This document shows, piece by piece, positions 23,836 through 36,409 of a DNA stretch of 64,000 bases. The stretch's first letter is position 1. Each line of letters opens with the position of its first letter. The notes beneath the pieces were generated by a model, which had not been told where the DNA came from, did no database searches, and saw only the letters and a program-made list of their open reading frames with translations. Origin of the DNA: Malurus cyaneus samueli (lineage: Eukaryota > Chordata > Aves > Passeriformes > Maluridae); contig CM019216.1 in assembly GCA_009741485.1 (NCBI GenBank), forward strand, positions 26,085,787 through 26,149,786, read 5' to 3'. The translations under genes were made by a program, and so were the position numbers.

Positions 23836-25385
23836 AAGCCTGGCAGCCATGGCAGGGGTGTCCAGGATGAAAGGTGCCCCAGGGCTGAGGATGGGAATGG
23901 TTGATAACTGGTGGTTCTGAATCAGAGCTCCCCTGGTTTTTGCTTGACAGAGCTCAGTGCTGCTGACAGAGTGCTGATGCTGGGAGCTGGCATAGGGAGG
24001 GGAGTCTGAGCTGGCGAACCCCAGAGAGCAGCCAGGAGCAGGCATTGTTTGCCGAAAGAGCTGTGTGAGGCGATGTAGGGGTGTGCAGGACCTGGCTACA
24101 CATGCTGGGATTATATGTGTTCTGATGGAGGGCAGTGATTGAAGATTGCTGCTTTGGGAAGTGTATGTGAGTCTTTCTCAAGTAACTGCTGGTGTATTCT
24201 GGTGAGAGCTTAAAGCTGGCTTCACTGACACCTGAAATTTTGTCCCTGCTTTGCTGCGTTCATGTCGTTTCTGTCTCCATTGCTGCTCTGATCATCCTGC
24301 CAGGCTGTTCCTGACGCCGCACCGTAGAGAACGCGGGAGCCTGCCTTGGTGAGCTCCTCCTTGATTTCAGAAACACAGCCCTGAGCCTGCAATGCTCAAT
24401 TGTGCTGCCCTTGTTCAAATGGGAGCAGTGCTTGATGGACCTTCTGCCTCTCTCCCAGCTGCCAGCCTTGCTCTTGCCCTGACGGGTTTTCACAAACGCC
24501 CTTAAGCTCGTGTGGGGAGTCGTTGAGGCTGGCTGGTTCTGCAGGGAGGCAGGTCTGCGACAAGCCAGAGGCATCGGCAGGAGTCAACTTGGGCATGCCT
24601 TAGCCTGGACAAAATGTGATTTTTCTAGCCGTAAAGACAATTTAGTATTAGAACAAACACTGGGGCTGCTGTCTCCAGCCAGCATTCAGAGGGCTTCCAT
24701 TATAGCCCAACACTGGGAGAATCACAGTGGCTACAGGCAGTGGATTGGGTGCTGGATAGCAGCCACTCCTGGACCCCTGAGCTTTGTTTTCCCTGCCCAG
24801 GCCCAAGGCCTGACTTCTTTCTACCGCTTGCTTCCCGGACGGCGAGCCACGCTGAGCTGGAGAGTGCACAGGGGACACCCGAGGTGACAGAGGCGGAAAA
24901 GTTCCCAGTGGACATGCATCCTGTGAGCTCTGCACTGTGCTTCTGCTTTCAGCCATGGGGAAGTGAGCTCGGGCAGGGCCATGGGGAATTAGGACCAGGG
25001 GAGCAGGGCTGTGGAGAATAGGACCATGAGGACATGAGGGGAGCAGGGGGAGGGGCTGTGGAGAATAGGACCATGAGGACCATGGGCGAGCAGGGCTGTG
25101 GGGAATAGGACCATGAGGACCATGGGAGCAGGGGCTGTGGGGAATAGGGCCGTGGGGAGCAGGACCCATGGGCGAGGGCAGGCTTGGTTTCCTTCCTGCA
25201 CCCCCAGCTTTGCCTTGTCACTGACCCGGTCAGGAGCCTCAGTTTCTCACTGCAAAGCCGTGGGGTTGGAGGAACGTGGTCCAAGGTGTCTGTAACCCCG
25301 GTGAGAGGGGGATGGTGTGCCCTGCAGCACGCTTCTAGGATCCATCACTCAGGAGAGTGTCACTCGTATTCCAATTTCAACTGCC
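23836..25385. other. GC-rich orphan segment
   Basis: Clean, GC-rich sequence that matches nothing else in the window. It sits between the end of the noisy inverted flank and a CR1 that is cut in the middle. Open frames up to 173 aa exist on both strands, but they are proline-, serine- and glycine-rich low-complexity readings of a GC-rich region and its tandem repeat, with no recognisable domain. It could derive from another locus joined here through the CR1. Confidence 0.6.
24972..25172 (+). repeat. Minisatellite, about 5 units
   Basis: Units of roughly 30-45 bp share GCAGGGCTGTGGGGAATAGG followed by ACCATGAGGACCATGGG. Unit lengths vary through internal loss or gain. It is unrelated to the LTR minisatellite at 1,776-2,200. 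Confidence 0.9.
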
Positions 25386-25600
25386 CTGTCAGTGCACATT
25401 GCTGGCTCATGTCCAGCCTGTCATTCACCATCACCCCAAGTCCTTCTCAGAGGGCTGCTCTCGATCTGTGTGTCACTCAGCCTGTATTGACACCTGATGT
25501 TGTCCCAACTCAGGTGCAGGACCTTGCCCTTGGTCTTGCTGAAGCTCGGGAGATCCCCATGGGCCCACTTCTCGAGGTGTCTCATTTTACATAGGATAAC
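25386..25600 (-). mobile_element. CR1 LINE fragment cut off at 25,386
   Basis: Reverse complement of 20,520-20,720 (CTGGCTCATGTCCAGCCTGT, AAGTCCTTCTCAGAGGGCTG, CAACTCAGGTGCAGGACCTT). Where the left copy continues into the CR1 3' half, this copy switches to the GC-rich orphan segment. Confidence 0.9.
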
Positions 25601-27968
25601 TGCTTGTTACTGCTGCCTGTACACAATTGTGGTTGTGCCACAAAAAGAAAAAAAGTAAATCAAACTAGCCACAGACATCTAGTCAATTTGAGAAACTGTT
25701 AAGTCACAGGTAAATCAAATAAAGCTGATGAAAATCCTTTTCTTAATTGAATACTAACAGCCAATATCTACTGGATCACAGTGAGTTTTTGTCACATAAT
25801 TCATTAAATGCATAAATTGTTGTATGGCTTTATTTCTGTATTGCTCTTTAAATATGTATAAGGGGTAAAAGATTAGCAATTCATTTAACTCTAAATACCC
25901 ACAAGCTGATAGCTCTTTTAAGCAACAATGGCATGTAATTCCTGTGAAAAGGATAAACCTGTTTGTTTGTTTGTCCATTTTTTAATAATTTGCCTTAAAA
26001 GTATTCTCACAATTCATCCATGAAGAAGGCGTTTCACAACCATGTAGATGTGATAAATATTGCAGTCATGACCTCCAAGTTTTTCCTTGTATGGATGATG
26101 GGAGCCAATCAGGGGATCCTGGGTGGATTACAAAAAGTAGTTATGCCTCTAAAGAGACCAATCATGATCTACAAATTTGAATAAAATGAACAAGAAATAA
26201 TATAGAAAATATAGAATAGAGTTATAATTCTATTTATCTAGAAAATGTATAACTAAATTTAGACCAAATTGCATGTGTTTATCAAACTGAACTATGAATA
26301 ATTATGTGCCTGTTTTTTCTGTGTTTTTTTGTGTTTCTTACATACTGTCTCTACAGTCTTCTCTAATTTGGAATTTTATCATCACATCCAAGGATGTTCT
26401 TTCACTAGTATTGTCCCAATTTTGTCATAGTAAATGAGTCCTTATTCAAGTTTTCTTAAAGCTGAAGTTATGCATCTAACCTTTGTTTCGGCAGTGCTAA
26501 TAGAAATGTGTCAGGAAGATCAAATCAGATGAGTCGTGAAGAGGGTTTATGTCTTTGGGTGACAGCATAGTAGAAGATAATTAAATAACTGCTTCCTCTC
26601 TTCTGCTTTCCTTTCATTGCTTTGTAGCTTTTATTCTTTTTTCAGACTTCTCTCCTACCCCATAAAATAACTTCTTAAAATGATAATATACAGAAAAATA
26701 TTAAAATCATAATAGTTTAAATAAACATTTTCCTGTAAGACTATTTCTTCAGCTACACTTAATTTTTATGCATAACTCTCTCAAGTCCTAGACTTTTTGC
26801 TGGGAAAACAGCCCAGCCTGATTTGCAGGATGCTCAGATTTTCTCTAGTACTTCAGCCTTTCAAGATGCTGATAATTTTTGATCTCACATCTCAGCATTT
26901 TCAGAGAAATGCTCTTAAAGGATGGGAGCTAGAAGGATTCTTTACATAGCCACAAGCTACACAGCCCATCACTTCACACTTTTCTTCTACTTTGTTGATA
27001 GTTTCTGCTTTTTTTGATTTTAAAACATGTGGGTCTTCCTTTCACTAAATTTTATGCTTTCAGACAGGCAGAAATATAAAACTGAGTAAAAAAGGTCACA
27101 GATAATATTCATTAAAATTTAATACAGACATTTTCTCAGCTCTTCCAGGGGATTTTTATAAGCATAAACAAGGAAATCCTCAATAAGAAGAGTCTTCAAC
27201 TCTGCTTTAATTTCTTCCTATGGTAGTATATGAAATTTACTTCCATATACATCCTAGAATGCTTAATAATTATGTGGTAGTGGAAAAGCTATGTATATTT
27301 TTAATTTTCTGTTTTAGTGTATATAAAGATGCTGATAAATAGCAGGTTGAAGCTAATTAGGTTTATCAGTCATTCTGCCCTCAAACCATTGAAATACTTT
27401 TTATATAAAAAATTTGGAGGAATGCTTTTCAACATAGGAATGAAACAGAAATTACACCTGTAAAGTTGCCAAATACAATTGAAATAATAAAAAATTCAGA
27501 AACCAGATAATGCAAACCAGCTTTTAATAAAGTGATTTTAACATGCTAATACCATCAAGTAATTTGGGCAATATTTAAATTTGATACATATATTTTGCAT
27601 CCTAAAATAGTAACAAGTTCTGGTATGAGAGTACATAATGAAATGCAAAACTTTTTTTTCAAATTGAAGTTACTCCATGTTAGTTGAATAAATAGCACTA
27701 AACACAGAAACATAAGGTGGGAGAACATAGTATTAAACATGGCTATAGATGTTAAAATGTTTAAAAGCATCATTTCACTATTATCTGTATGCTTATAGAA
27801 CATTCAAAAGGAAACATTAGAATTTTTAGAGATGTTTAAATTATGAATTTATCCACTCTATAAATGGAGGGACATGTATTCTTTGACAAAATAAAAATAA
27901 CTATCTGTTTACTTCAGTTAATGTATGTTTTCCCCACACTCATTTGCACAATATTGCTGAGTAAGTGT

Positions 27969-27998
27969 ATATATTATATAATATATATATATATATAA
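27969..27998. repeat. TA-rich microsatellite
   Basis: A short ATATAT run of about 30 bases. It is scrambled in the left arm. Confidence 0.85.
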
Positions 27999-28432
27999 CA
28001 TGACTAGTTCTGGAAAAGTTATAAATATCTAACTTTGGTCTTCTTATATTTCTCAGTGCATACAGCTAGAAGCTTCAAAGAAAAATTGGGAACTCTTTTA
28101 GGTCTAGTGGAGATAAAGAAAGCAGAACTGCATCATTTCTGTAAAGTAAGAAAATAATACTAGACATTAAAGAGCTCCAGACAGAAATAAAACAAGAAAT
28201 ACCTCAAAATACTTATATGCTATTCGGCTTCAATTGCTATATAATTGATGAAAAAAATCTGCATTATGGAGTTACAGATGTGGAAACATGCATCATTGAA
28301 GAGTCTGTTAGGAATCAAAATTGTAATAATATACCTAATGGGTTTCAACCTGCAAAGCATTCATGTATTGGACCTTAAAAACTACCACAGACAAAACCCA
28401 GTCAGTATGACAACCTCAAATATGTTGTATGA

Positions 28433-29241
28433 TGTGGTAGGCTGGCCCTGGCTGGACACAAGGTGCCCATCCATTCTATTGCTCCCCTCCTCAACTGGCC
28501 AGGGGAAAGAAAATAAAATGAAATGTTCATGGGTCAAGAGCAGGGCAGGGAGAGATCACTCACCAGTTACTGTCATGGGCAAAACAGACTTGACTTGGGG
28601 AGTTAATTTAATTTATTACCAAGCAAATCAGAGTGGGATGATGAGAAATAAAATCAGATGTTTAAAACACCTCCCAATGCCCACCTTCTTCCTGGGCCCA
28701 ACTTCACTGGCTAAATTGTCTACCTCCTTGTTCCTGGCAGCACAGGGAATGTGGGTTGCAGTCAGCTCAATACACACTGTCTCTGGCACTTGTTTCTCCT
28801 CAGGGAAGGGGGTTCTCATACTCTTCCCTGCTCTGTTGTAGCATCTCTCCCATGGGACACAGTTCTCCGTGACTTCTTCCAAATCCTTGCCATGGACTTC
28901 AATTCTTCAAGAACTGTTTCAGCGTGGATCCCTTCCATGGAGTCACAAGTCCTGCCATCAAACCTGCTCCAGTGTGGGCTCCTCTCTCCACAGGATCACC
29001 GGTTCAGCCAGGAGCCTGCTCCAGCATAGGCTTCCCTGGGGGTCACAGCCTCCACCTTTGGGCAATCATGAGCTCTGTGTGGGATTCTCCAGGCGCTGCC
29101 ATCATTGGTGGGCTCAGCCTCAGCCAGAGGTGGGTCTGCATTGCAGCTGTCTGGTTTTGGTTCCATTGGATGTGGCGGAAACTTTTAGTAGCTTTTCAGA
29201 GAGTCCATCCCTGCATCCCCTTGCCACATCAACTCAATACA
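28433..29241 (+). mobile_element. ERV LTR
   Basis: Starts TGTGGTAGGCTGGCCCTGGC, with later blocks GGAGTTAATTTAATTTATTA, CTCCTCAGGGAAGGGGG, CATGGGACACAGTTCTCC and repeated CTGCTCCAGYRTGGGCT-type units, and ends near CCACATCAACTCAATACA. From memory this is the passerine ERVL-like LTR with the AATTAATTTAATTTATTACC signature. I see no convincing target-site duplication and no internal retroviral sequence. Open frames of 198, 133 and 113 aa across it are LTR sequence. Confidence 0.8.
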
Positions 29242-30446
29242 CACAGCCACAGAGTCCTCAGATGATCTAAAACAGTCTTTTCAGACAGTACACACGCATA
29301 TATACATGTTTATTTCTGTGTGCTTTTACTCATGAGCAAGTCATTTTGCCATCATCTTCCAAAAAGACTGAAAAACAGTTCTTAACTCATTTAACAATAT
29401 TTTCTCTGTGATTTCATTCTTCAGCAGATATATTCTTTAAAATATTTGTTATGTGTGACATTTACCAAAATTCTTTATGAAACTACCCATCTAAATTTTC
29501 CTTACCTGGACTTTGACCTTTTATCTGTAGGCTGCTTCTTTGCTGAAATTTCCTGATTGTCTGCTTTTGACTTAAGTTATCTGACTTACAAAAACAAGAC
29601 CAAATGAACAAAAAAAAAAAAATAGGAATAGATGTTTTGAGGACATGAGATGACCTCTTTAGGGAGAAATTAATCTTTGCTATCTTGTGAAGTATTTTCA
29701 CTGAAAGCAAAGAGTCTCCAGACTAAGTATTACCTATTTAGTACTGAAAAGAGAAATAACTTCAAAAAGTGAGAAAGACGGTGTGAAAAGTAAGCAGCTC
29801 TGATTTGTAACACAACTTGTAATCATTGAAATACTATAAAGGAATTAAGAATAGTCATCAGGATAAAGAGAGACCATGTTTAAGAATATGATGCACCAAA
29901 GAGAAAACATCATAAACCAGTTCTGTCAAAACTGTTTTTAGGATTTTGTGCTACATTTGGAATTGCTCTATTTTTTACTGTAATGCAGAGCTGCAGAATT
30001 TCCATCCTAACTTCCTCACCATTTTCCACATTGTCATCATTGCAGCCATTGCCATGACATTGAACCATACTCTGAACTGTCATGCTTTGTTCTTTCAGCA
30101 ATAACAATTTCAGAGAGTCTATGAATTATGTTTCACTCAACTGACAGATAAAAAGTTAGGATTTCTTTCTTCTTTTAACAACTCTTAAATTATTCATTAA
30201 ATGGCCTTCACAATGGTAGCAAGAAGTCTTTTCTTCCACTGTTTATTTGGATAGAATATGTTCAATTTAAGCTTAAGGGTAAAGTCATGTTTTTGTGTAG
30301 TCTAGTAGTTGCCAGAAAAAAAAGTTCCCATTATTTTTCTAGCTATCAGTAAAAAGTTCTTATGTTTTGTTGTTTTTATTTTTTTTTTTATTTTTTTTAA
30401 TCAGCTTCTTTACTGGTAAGCCTAAAAATTAGAACAATTTCATAAC

Positions 30447-30916
30447 TGTAGTGGCTAGCCACTAGTGACCTTGGCTAGCCACCAGGTGCCCACTAAACTA
30501 ACTGCTTTATCATTCATCCTCCTGAACATAATACAGAGAGCAGGATAACCACACAGAAATTACCATCACAGGCTAAACAGATTCAGACTTGGGGAAATTA
30601 ATTTAATTTATTGCCAATTAAACAGAGTAGGATGATGAGATATAACAAACCCCCGAAGGTCCTTCCTCCCACTCTTCCCTTCTTCCTAAGCTCATCTTCA
30701 TTCCCAACTCTTCTGCATCTTTCCACTCTTTTTTGAATTTGTTATCAAAGTGCAAATAGCATCATTGATTTGCTCACCTTTGACCAAGAACACGTCCATC
30801 CTGAAGCTGGATGAATTTAGGTGCACCTGATAAGGGGACAGCTTCTGAAATTTTCTCACAGAAACCATCTCTGCCACTCTCTCTACCTTCTGCTACCAAA
30901 CCTTGCCACATAAACA
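30447..30916 (+). mobile_element. ERV LTR, shorter
   Basis: Starts TGTAGTGGCTAGCCACTAGT, has GGGGAAATTAATTTAATTTA, GACAGCTTCTGAAATTTTCTC and ends near CTTGCCACATAAACA. It shares the start, middle and tail of the LTR family at 28,433 but lacks its long GC-rich middle, so it is a shorter or internally deleted relative. No clear target-site duplication. Confidence 0.75.
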
Positions 30917-32559
30917 TGAACTCAATGAAATAGTTCTGAAAAAAACTTAATACAGTATTTTCTGATTTTTGAGTTAAATTCTCTAAGCCTTAAACTCTAT
31001 TTAACTCTTCACGAGGCATTTTTCTTTACCTGGATAAATAATTTTTAAAATATTCTTTGCAAGGAAAGGTGATAAAAATTGTTCAATGACTGAATATATT
31101 TTAAAATTTAAATTTGTGCAAGAAATAAGCATCTCACTTTCCTACCCTGTTTTACTTCTTGTTCTCCTGTTTTGAACTGTCATTCCTCACTCATTGGATC
31201 TTTGTATGTTGATTTGCAAAAATAATTGTAAATGTGAGAAAAAAAAGCCACAACCAGAATAATGAATATATTATATATTTGTTAAGTACATTATGCATTT
31301 TTTAAAACCAGTTCAGCCCAAAACTAAAATAGTTTTCATTGCAATCAGCTCATGCAAAGACATAGACTATAATTACACAGATGTTACAAATATATCACAG
31401 CAAACAATTTTGTATCAGTTTCAGCAGAGAAAAAATTATCCAAATAAATCTGCATTTTGAAATAAATGTGGGGTTTACCTTCTTTTTGTTTATTTGAATT
31501 AAATATTTTATTACAGTGTGATATTTCTAGAGCATGGAAAAATTACCGAAAACTTGGAGAAATGCTTGTGTAAAAAAGGTATTCTCATATTTCAAGCTTT
31601 TTTTTTTTTGTTAAAGCCATAAGAGTATAAATATTTTAGCATCTTCCTCGTTTGCTATTTATATACAGTCCTGTATATACATGAGAATAAGAAAACTGTG
31701 TCTTTAATGTGCAGATCTCTAGAATATATATTTTCCTAAAAGATTTGTGCAATGATTCTAAATTAAATATTGATAACTTTGAAATAAATAAATAATATAT
31801 GATACAGTATAACAGAATACATATAGTGATAGTATTTAATTTTTAGGACTATTATCTTTAAAAAAAATCAAATTAATGAACAATCTATGTTCCCATTTCC
31901 ATTTCACCATGCTTTTTACTGATTACCCCAATGCAGCATTTTGGTGTCACTGATATTTTTAGTAACAATGTTTTCTAGCTGGACCTTAGAACATTCTTTT
32001 CATTTGCAAGACATCATTTAGTAACAGGTTAATCTACTTTCTCCTTGCAATATAATAGCTGTAGTTAAAAAACTCAGAAAGTGCAAGACAGAACACGATT
32101 TCATTGTATCTCTGAGGTGTGAATTTTTAGAGTGAATTTCAAAATACTTCTTAGAGTAAATATTATTTATTTATTTTTCAATGTTATATCTGATCTTACC
32201 CAAATATGGAAAAATCTGACCATAATGGAGGCCGTTAACTCCTTGCAGCTTTTAAAAATCAACTTTGACGTTAAAAACCTATTAAATTGTTTTTCTTCAT
32301 GTATATAAAAATAGATTTAGAAGGATGCCTGGGTATACACAGGTATTATACTTCTACCTATGAATTTAATAAGAACCACCTCAGTTCTGAAAACTGCTTG
32401 GATTCCTAAAATATGACAATACTCTTTTATATCCTTCCTATTCTCAGAAGTCCAGAACATTAGTGGCCACCACAATGGGTAAACAGATTTAGGCTTACAT
32501 AAAATTCTTTTTAGCTAACATGAAAATGATTAAAACGAAAAGGTTTTAAATTACAGAAT

Positions 32560-32885
32560 ATTTTCTCTTAAAATAGATATTCAGAAGATATTTTATCCAA
32601 CTCCTTGCTCAAAGCTGACCCAATTAAATCATGCTGCTAAAGACCCGTGTCCAGCTGAGTTTGGAATAACTCCAAGATGAAGACTACATAGCCTTTATGT
32701 GCAACCTGTTCCAGCTTTTGACCACTGTCTAATATAATTTTGTAATTGTCTGTGTTTCATTTGGTGTTTGTTGTCTCTTGTCCTATCACCGTTCACCCTC
32801 GAGAGGAGCATCATATCTTTTCTGGACCCTTCTATCAGATAAGAGTAGATAACAATGAACAACAATAAGATCCCATTCCACACTT
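32560..32885 (-). mobile_element. CR1 LINE 3' fragment in right arm
   Basis: Mirror of 13,180-13,500, with the same CR1 markers in reverse (CAACTCCTTGCTCAAAGCTG, TGCAACCTGTTCCAGCTTTT, TCCTATCACCGTTCACCCTC). Confidence 0.75.
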
Positions 32886-35800
32886 CAATTGCCCATGTTG
32901 AACACAGTTCCTTAAGCTTCCTTGTATGTCATTATGAGGTTATGTTGAGTTGTTTAAAACCAGTTCTGAAAATATGTAAAAAAAAATTTACCTAATGCTC
33001 AATATTTTTTTAGTAAGCTTCATACACCTTTTATTTGTATGTTGTTTACAAATCAGTTTAAATTGATCTCTCTACTTTCAGAATGATTATCTAATTAATG
33101 TTATATTCTGAATTTTACTGTCATTACCAAATTACTTACTGTGTAAAAAATTGGTATAGTAGCTCATACTTTCAATAGAATGACAAAATGAGACAGTAAC
33201 CGATGAATAGTTAATGTAGGTTGTGTACTCTTTTAGTAATTTTTTCTAATGAATTTTGCTATTTGGGAATTGGGAAATCTCTTTAAAATTCTGTTGCAGA
33301 ATGTCCCTAACTTAAGAGAGGCATATACTGAATTTTTATTAATGGTCTCAAAGCCTCTGATACTTGGCTACAAAAATTTACAGTTTATACATTTGGGAAT
33401 ATTTTGAAATTGTTTGCCTTCAGAAAATGCTGATTAGGACACTTACAAACATAATTTTCCTGTTGTATTGCAGAATTTGCATCACAAACATTGCTTCATA
33501 CATACATATTTATACGAGGGACTGTTTGAACTGATTGCACTCAAAAATCAAGTAAGAGAGACTAGTTCTCTCACTTTTTTTTAAAAATTTAAAAACATCA
33601 TGTTAGATACTGGACATTAACACGATCCTGTTGCCCACAGAATAGAAGAAAATTAGCCATCTGCTCATCTACTGGGGCTCACATTGTCTGGCAAATGTCT
33701 CTTTCAAAAATTAAATCTATTATTTTGACAATTTTCAGACATGAACTGATCATATGATACTGTTTGGTAGAAGCTCAAAAAAAAAAAAAAGAAATTCTTA
33801 AGAAACTGTATTTTCAATGAGCTCTTGTAAATATAATTTACAATAAGATTGCCTTGCTTACTCTACTTATTTCAGCACTTCTCTTTGTCTATGGATTTGC
33901 AAGTTCCTCTGAAACAAAAGGAGAAACAACTTTAAATATTATTAAAACAATTCCACACATGTTCCTGTGCTAGGAAATCCATTGCTTTCCCCTGTTGTCC
34001 AAAAAGTAGATTATGAAAAAGCTCTATAATGCTATCAATGAAAAAGCAGCCAATGACATAATCAAAGTATTATCATGTTAAAACTGCTTACAAAACCCAA
34101 ATTTATAATTGTTTTTAAGTGTAAATTTGCATCTTAATTTTGGTTTTTTTTTTTTCCTTATTTATTTTTAATTTAAATAGTTCTATAAAATCATGAAAAT
34201 GTCCTGGAGGATCAATAAGGTTTGCATATTTGCTGGTCAATTTTCTGACAGTTCTTTTTCAGTCAGTTATTGTGAAAATCAGTTTATAAAAGTAATCATG
34301 AGGCATCTAAGCTAAGTTTTTCATTCATGTTCCTGTAGATAATGGACATGGATAAACAGCCATCTGGTAGAACCTGTCACTTTGTGAAATGACAGAGGAA
34401 AGCCAGCCAGACTTTTTTTGTTTGTACTACAAAACTTATTTTCATATGGCCAAATTTGAGGAACATGACTGCTGGGTTCAGGGCTGTTTCATTACAGGGA
34501 AAAAAAAAGGACTAGAAGCTGTTGACTTTGAAAACAACTTACAAAAAAGTGTTTTATTAGAACTAAGCGTACTGAATTCTTTATATTGAATAAAACATTC
34601 ATTATGTCAAAATTTCAATCATCCTCACTCCTTATTTTGATGCCCAAACAGACCCGTGTCCACATGTTCCATAAGCAGAAAGGCATGAAAAAATTTCTAT
34701 CAGCAGAATTATCCTTTATTTATGAAAACCTCCACAGCAGATCTTTTGAACGGGATTTTATGATGTTATATAACAATATTGTATCAAAGAGCACAACTGT
34801 CTTAGTAGGACAATTATTGAACACCAAAGGGCTACAGAAAACATCCCTAAAGTGCTTATATAGACTAATGGTTATGAACAACTTTTTTTTTTTTGTGTCC
34901 CAGGACATTTAATTTATTTATAGAGAGCATTGGTTAACATTGAAATGTGTGACCCAGCCTGAGATATAGCCCTACCTACCACAACCCATGAGCCAACATC
35001 CCAGTCTATCCCCACCTCCAAGGATGTTCCTGATTCCCAAGGGCTGGGTCTGCCCTGCTGCTCCTGGCTGCCCCATGCCTGGCTGGAGCAGTGGGATGGA
35101 GTTTGGAGTTAAGCCTTGCCCTGATGGAGCCCTGACAAGCCCCCTCTGCTCCTGGACCCCTGCCCCAGTCTGCTGCTGGCACCCACTGAGCCCTGGCTGC
35201 ACACAGCTAGGCAGCTTTCACAGAGGAAAACCAACAAGGATGGAGAAAATTATGTTCTGTCTGAAGAGCCCTCAAAACGGAGAGAATAAAAGACTTTGAA
35301 TAATTTCTGGGTATTTGTGGTAGTATACAGAATCACTTCCTCCTTCACCAGAAAAAATGAGGAAAGTCATTACTACTGGCAAAGAATGGCACTCTAGGGA
35401 AAAAAATAAAATCTTTAGAAGGACAATAAGTTATTAATTGTGTACAAAGATTAAATACCATACATGAAAACGTTAATTACATGTTAGTTTTTAACCTAAA
35501 TTTGCCAGTTCTAGAGCAAATTGAAGTTTGGTATAGAAATCATTCTTCTAGACTGGGAAACCAGCATTCAGTAGGACTGGAAAAGCAAGGCAAAATAAAA
35601 ATTCAAAGTAATTGAAAATCAACCAAACAGAAATAAAAACTATTGATATTATAGTATATCTTCTCTAATGTACATACAGAAAACCCAGATGGAAAATCAC
35701 TGAGCATTTGTGAACAATGGTTTATACGTTTAAACAGTTCACTCCTCTGAGCAGCCACTGCACCTAACAAGAGTATAACACTGATATCACTGTCTCTAAA

Positions 35801-36409
35801 GATTACATGGAAGACTTCTAAATTGAAGTCAACCTTTGTTAACTTCTGTCTTCCAGCTTGAAAGGTCAAAGTCAGGACTGCAGGATAGAAAAGATTATCC
35901 CAGTTCTTTTGCATTAGAGAGTCATAATAAAGTTGACATAAGAACAAAGCAAATTAAAACTGGTTCTCCAAAAAATAAAACACAGAAAGAAGGAAAGAAT
36001 GAAAGAGCTGAGAGAAAGGATGAAACTGTAGAATAAGAATCAGATTATAGGGAGCATTCTCACACCATTAGTTCATTGACTTGGTAAAATTGCTGTTTTA
36101 CTATCTTTTGGAAAATTATGCTTATCAGAATTAGCTTTCCTGGAATCGATGCATTTACAGTAGCATCAGCTCAATGGAAAGTGACCAGCAAAGTCAATAA
36201 CTTCCTTTGGTGTTCAAATATACATTGCAAAGTAAATTTCAGCATCATTTACCTTTGGGGAGAGTAGAATTTTCACTTTAATTTACTGCTTCACTTTTAC
36301 CGTCCTATACATAGCTGTCTGACTGCATCATTTGAGTCCAGAAATTAAATCTCAAAATATTACAACTAATACCTTTAATAATAGTGGGTAAAATAAAATT
36401 CGTTCTACC

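Larger units (their letters stand above)
25386..36409 (-). repeat. Large inverted repeat, right arm (11.0 kb)
   Basis: The clean partner of 9,570-20,720. It carries the same order of elements reversed: CR1, AT-rich DNA, two LTRs, a CR1 fragment, a GC-rich block. It runs on into single-copy DNA at 36,410 without a gap or filler, so this arm looks like the reliable one. Apart from the listed elements it is gene-free. Confidence 0.95.

Noticed and set aside
24648..25169. 173-aa proline/serine/histidine-rich reverse frame in the GC-rich segment
   Set aside because: It follows the local minisatellite, overlaps other long frames on both strands and shows no domain.
28245..28841. 198-aa open frame as a coding exon
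   Set aside because: Its second half runs into the LTR starting at 28,433, and the left-arm counterpart is broken by indels.
9570..36409. Simple hairpin artefact from a read crossing a missed adapter
   Set aside because: Such a read folds back with almost no spacer. Here the arms are separated by 4.7 kb, and that spacer matches a different region (6,285-8,325). A reversed insertion explains the order better.
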